From Flavobacterium faecale (GTDB lineage: Bacteria; Bacteroidota; Bacteroidia; Flavobacteriales; Flavobacteriaceae), in the NCBI RefSeq assembly GCF_003076455.1, contig NZ_CP020918.1, positions 2,433,501 through 2,497,500 on the forward strand: DNA of 64,000 bases, given 5' to 3'. Each line of letters begins with the position of its first letter. The stretch's first letter is position 1. Shown piece by piece: positions 60,793 to 64,000 of the stretch. Both the position numbers and the translations under genes were made by a program. The notes under the pieces were generated by a model. That model was not told the DNA's origin, ran no database searches, and was given only the letters and a program-made list of their open reading frames with translations.

Positions 60793-61923
60793 ATGAAGTT
60801 TGATTTATTAAAAAAAGATCCGCAGTCTAAGGCTAGAGCAGGAAGTATAACGACAGATCACGGTGTGATTGAAACCCCTATTTTTATGCCAGTTGGTACG
60901 GTAGCATCTGTTAAAGGTGTGCACCAGAGAGAATTGCGTGAAGATATTAATCCAGATATTATTTTAGGGAATACCTACCATTTATACCTTAGACCCAAAA
61001 CTGAAATTTTGGAAAAGGCAGGTGGATTGCATAAATTTATGAATTGGGATCGTCCTATTTTGACTGATTCTGGTGGGTATCAAGTATATTCACTTTCATC
61101 GAATAGAAAAATTAAGGAAGACGGTGTGAAGTTTAAATCACATATTGATGGATCTTACCACGTTTTTACGCCCGAGAATGTAATGGAAATTCAGCGTACC
61201 ATTGGGGCTGATATTATCATGGCATTTGATGAATGTACGCCTTATCCATGTGATTATCACTACGCACGTCGCTCAATGAATATGACGCACCGTTGGTTGG
61301 AAAGATGTATTACACATTTGGATAAATTACCCATGAAATATGGTTATAACCAACACTTTTTCCCGATTATACAAGGAAGTGTTTATAAAGATTTGAGAGA
61401 AAAATCGGCAGAATATATCGCCAACACAAACCAAGTTGGTAATGCTATTGGTGGTCTATCTGTTGGAGAACCTGCAGAAGAAATGTATGCTATGACAGAG
61501 GTTGTAACAGCAATTTTGCCTGAGGACAAACCTCGTTATTTAATGGGTGTTGGTACTCCGATTAATATTTTGGAAAATATCGCACTAGGTATCGATATGT
61601 TTGACTGTGTGATGCCTACCCGTAATGCTAGAAACGGAATGTTGTTTACAGCAAATGGTACGATCAATATTAAAAATAAAAAATGGGAAGCAGACTTTTC
61701 TCCTATTGATGACATGGCAATTACTTGGGTAGATACAGAATATACAAAAGCCTATTTGCGCCATCTTTTTGCAGCTAATGAGTATTTGGGGAAACAAATT
61801 GCTACGATACATAACCTAGGTTTCTATATGTGGTTGGTACGTGAGGCTAGAAAACACATCATTGCAGGTGATTTTAGAACTTGGAAAGACATGATGGTCA
61901 AAAATATGAGCCAACGTTTGTAA
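60793..61923 (+). CDS. tgt: tRNA-guanine transglycosylase (queuosine)
   Basis: 376 residues. MKFDLLKKDPQSKARAGSIT is the family start, DSGGYQVYSLSSNRKIKEDG holds the general base Asp, IMAFDECTPYP, GGLSVGEPAEEM, and MFDCVMPTRNARNG with the nucleophile Asp. It exchanges guanine 34 for preQ1 in Asp, Asn, His and Tyr tRNAs. Odd: the zinc-binding CxCxxC of the bacterial enzyme is missing. The aligned stretch, about 306-316, reads DMAITWVDTEY; the zinc His near 339 (ATIHN) is kept. The gene precedes an LptF/LptG permease. Confidence 0.93.
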   Translation: MKFDLLKKDPQSKARAGSITTDHGVIETPIFMPVGTVASVKGVHQRELREDINPDIILGNTYHLYLRPKTEILEKAGGLHKFMNWDRPILTDSGGYQVYSLSSNRKIKEDGVKFKSHIDGSYHVFTPENVMEIQRTIGADIIMAFDECTPYPCDYHYARRSMNMTHRWLERCITHLDKLPMKYGYNQHFFPIIQGSVYKDLREKSAEYIANTNQVGNAIGGLSVGEPAEEMYAMTEVVTAILPEDKPRYLMGVGTPINILENIALGIDMFDCVMPTRNARNGMLFTANGTINIKNKKWEADFSPIDDMAITWVDTEYTKAYLRHLFAANEYLGKQIATIHNLGFYMWLVREARKHIIAGDFRTWKDMMVKNMSQRL

Positions 61924-62028
61924 AAAAATGTTTGAAGTTTTTTTGTTTAAAGTTGCTAATTTGTACTAAGAATTAGCAACAGTTTTAAAACGAAGACTTT
62001 TAAACTTTTTTAACCTTAAACTTTTTGT

Positions 62029-63117
62029 ATGTTAACAATATTAGATAAGTACATTTTAAAGAGATATTTGGCCACTTTTGTGACCATGTTGGCGATGTTC
62101 GTTCCTATTGGGATCATCGTTGACGTGTCTGAAAAGATCAACTTCATGATCGAAAATAAGGTGCCGTTTCTTAAAATTGCAGTCTACTATTACCATTTTA
62201 CGATTTACTTTGCCAACAATTTATTCCCTATATTTCTGTTTTTGTCTATTATTTGGTTTACCTCCAAACTAGCTAATAATACAGAGATTATAGCCATTTT
62301 GAGTTCGGGAATTTCATTTACACGGTTCTTGAGACCCTATATTATTGGTGCTACATTGGTATCGATTTTTGTGTTGATTATGGGCTTCTTTGTAGTGCCC
62401 GTTTCTAGTGAGGGTTTTAATAATTTCAGGTATACTTATCTACGTACAAATGGGCAACAAGCCATGCGGGGTGATAACACAGACGTATACAGGCAGATTA
62501 ATGATACCGATTTTTTGTATGTGAACAGCTATAATGCGAGTTCGAAAACGGCTTTTAATTTTTCGTTAGAAAAATTCGATAAGGATAAAATGGTTTCGAA
62601 AATCACTGCTAGTAGAATACAGTGGAACCCAGCAGATAGTACCTACACCATGTATGATTACAAAAAAAGAACAGTGGGTGCTTTGGGGGACGTTATTGTA
62701 AGAGAGCCTGAAAAGAAAACAAAGTTCGGCTTTGAGCTTGAAGATTTGACGCCGGTGATTTACATTGCAGAAACGTTGACCTTGGATAAACTGACGGCTT
62801 TTATTGATAAAGAAAGAGCCAGAGGTTCTTCTAATATCAATATTTATATGGTGGTTTTATACAAGAAATTTAGTGTACCTATTTCTGCATTTATACTTAC
62901 GATCATAGCCGTTTCTGTATCTGCTATGAAGCGTAGGGGAGGAATGGGAATGAACCTAACCATCGGAATCGCAATTGCTTTTGGCTTTGTGTTTTTTGAT
63001 AAAGTCTTTGGGGTTATCGCAGAGAAAACAACATTTTCTCCGTTTATAGCCGTTTGGTTTCCTAATTTTATTTTTGGAATTTTAGCAATATTTTTACTTC
63101 GAAATGCAAAACGATAG
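62029..63117 (+). CDS. LptF/LptG-family permease (YjgP/YjgQ)
   Basis: 362 residues. Three hydrophobic segments near the N-terminus (LKRYLATFVTMLAMFVPIGI, KIAVYYYHFTIYFANNLFPI, FLRPYIIGATLVSIFVLIMG), a central soluble beta-jellyroll region (about 130-260) and three at the C-terminus (about 290-360). This is the LptF/LptG layout, part of the LptBFGC transporter that lifts lipopolysaccharide from the inner membrane. Only one of the two subunits is in the window; it could be either. Its end overlaps the EamA gene by 14 nt. Confidence 0.92.
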   Translation: MLTILDKYILKRYLATFVTMLAMFVPIGIIVDVSEKINFMIENKVPFLKIAVYYYHFTIYFANNLFPIFLFLSIIWFTSKLANNTEIIAILSSGISFTRFLRPYIIGATLVSIFVLIMGFFVVPVSSEGFNNFRYTYLRTNGQQAMRGDNTDVYRQINDTDFLYVNSYNASSKTAFNFSLEKFDKDKMVSKITASRIQWNPADSTYTMYDYKKRTVGALGDVIVREPEKKTKFGFELEDLTPVIYIAETLTLDKLTAFIDKERARGSSNINIYMVVLYKKFSVPISAFILTIIAVSVSAMKRRGGMGMNLTIGIAIAFGFVFFDKVFGVIAEKTTFSPFIAVWFPNFIFGILAIFLLRNAKR

Positions 63118-64000
63118 TCTCAAAAGTTACTTAACCCTTCATTTTATAGTTTTTATTTGGGGGTTCACAGCCGTTTTAGGTGCGCTTTTAACAATTGAAT
63201 CAAGTGCAATTGTTTGGTACAGAATGCTAATGGCATCTTGCTTTTTGGGACTATATATTCTTTATAAAAAAAAGTCATTCAAAGTAGGTCTAAACTTCTT
63301 TATGAAGCTAGTCTTTGTAGGTTTATTAATTGCCCTGCATTGGATATTATTCTTCAAAGCAATTCAAGTTTCAAACGTATCCATTACGCTCTCCATATTT
63401 TCGTTAGGAGCATTTTTAGCCTCGTTGATGGAGCCACTTTTTTATGGTAGAAAAATAATTGCCTACGAAGTATTTTTTGGCCTCATAACAATCCTTGGTT
63501 TAGGATTGATTATGCAGGTTGAGGTCCATTATCTCGAGGGTATGATGTATGCCTTTATCTCTATATTAATTGGTGTTTTGTTCACTATTTTTAACGGAAA
63601 ATTGATTCAGAAGCATGATGCTACTGTAATCACATTTTATGAGTTTTTGTCGGGTGTATTTTTTATTAGTATCTATTATATAAGCCAACAACGCTTCACA
63701 GCAGACTTTTTTGTCTTAAGTACTAATGATTGGATGGTTTTACTGGCATTGTCCTCTGTTTGCACTGCCTATGCATTTACAGCAGGGGTTAAGGTAATGG
63801 AAAAGCTTTCGCCTTATACCGTAATGCTAACGACGAATCTTGAGCCTGTTTACGGGATTGTACTAGCCTATTTAATTTTAGGCGATAAAGAAAAAATGAG
63901 TTTTGGATTCTACATCGGTGCCTTGCTTATTTTGGTGATGGTAATTATGAATGGCGTGTACAAAAACAAACGAAAATGGAGTAAAAAAGCAGTAAGAGAA
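63104..64000 (+). CDS. EamA-family transporter, N-terminal part (cut by window end)
   Basis: The ATG at 63104 opens a frame of 299 codons with no stop up to the window end. It begins MQNDSLKSYLTLHFIVFIWG and has about ten hydrophobic segments with the two EamA repeats (FTAVLGALLTIESSAIVWYR, then AYAFTAGVKVMEKLSPYTVM, LEPVYGIVLAYLILGDK). Members export or import small metabolites. It overlaps the LptF/LptG gene by 14 nt, so translation is probably coupled. The last residues seen, KNKRKWSKKAVRE, are a basic tail, so the true end is near. Confidence 0.88.
   Translation, partial: MQNDSLKSYLTLHFIVFIWGFTAVLGALLTIESSAIVWYRMLMASCFLGLYILYKKKSFKVGLNFFMKLVFVGLLIALHWILFFKAIQVSNVSITLSIFSLGAFLASLMEPLFYGRKIIAYEVFFGLITILGLGLIMQVEVHYLEGMMYAFISILIGVLFTIFNGKLIQKHDATVITFYEFLSGVFFISIYYISQQRFTADFFVLSTNDWMVLLALSSVCTAYAFTAGVKVMEKLSPYTVMLTTNLEPVYGIVLAYLILGDKEKMSFGFYIGALLILVMVIMNGVYKNKRKWSKKAVRE

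Overview
The window looks like chromosomal DNA of a flavobacterium (Bacteroidota, close to the genus Flavobacterium). The DNA is AT-rich. Many genes are preceded by the Bacteroidota -7 box TAnnTTTG (for example rpmH, 12765-12794). Other clade markers are a fused CcoN-CcoO oxidase subunit, a split transketolase, a 950-residue CarB without the C-terminal regulatory domain, a type IX secretion sorting domain, and an IS30-family element.

Layout. 1-5400: end of a SulP anion transporter, a HigB/HigA-type toxin-antitoxin pair with a membrane-anchored third ORF, an NmrA-like protein, a DUF3267-type metalloprotease. 5400-12030: an accessory stretch with a lipoprotein sulfatase, an IS30 element, a putative membrane-anchored PD-(D/E)XK nuclease and an IS4-type element flanked by a perfect 9-bp target duplication, among several families of dispersed repeats. 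12030-16060: rpmH and carB. 16060-20300: acetyltransferase, two ParE-type toxin-antitoxin modules, a duplicated leader with a truncated alginate-lyase copy, then the intact alginate lyase. 20300-36050: an uncharacterised cysteine-rich protein, then a microaerobic respiration block: FNR-type regulator, ccoI, ccoS, ccoNO, ccoQ, ccoP, ccoG, ccoH, a TauE/SafE-like membrane protein, a second sulfatase and hemN. 36050-43020: a DUF349 protein, a formylglycine-generating enzyme (the likely maturase of the sulfatases) and the folate-independent methionine synthase pair MesX/MesD. 43600-52030: BASS transporter and divergent Lrp regulator, four tRNA genes (three tRNA-Lys with identical sequence and one tRNA-Leu), aroK, a PyrR-like protein, an S4 protein, an FKBP lipoprotein, split transketolase and tandem rhodaneses. 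52050-60400: an envelope-type operon (NfeD-like, flotillin, YfaP/TPR, polysaccharide deacetylase), a HAD phosphatase, a TPR protein with T9SS signal, SelO. 60790-64000: tgt, an LptF/LptG permease and an EamA transporter cut by the window end.

The clearest regulatory signal is a motif ATGA-N6-TCAT at three places: upstream of ccoI, of ccoS-ccoNOQPGH, and of hemN. In all three its centre lies 29.5 bp before a TAnnTTTG-type -7 box, the position expected of a class II CRP/FNR activator. The probable regulator is encoded next to the first site. The most unusual structural signal is a family of at least six dispersed intergenic repeats that keep a constant scaffold while the arms of their internal hairpins change together, so base pairing is kept and sequence is not.
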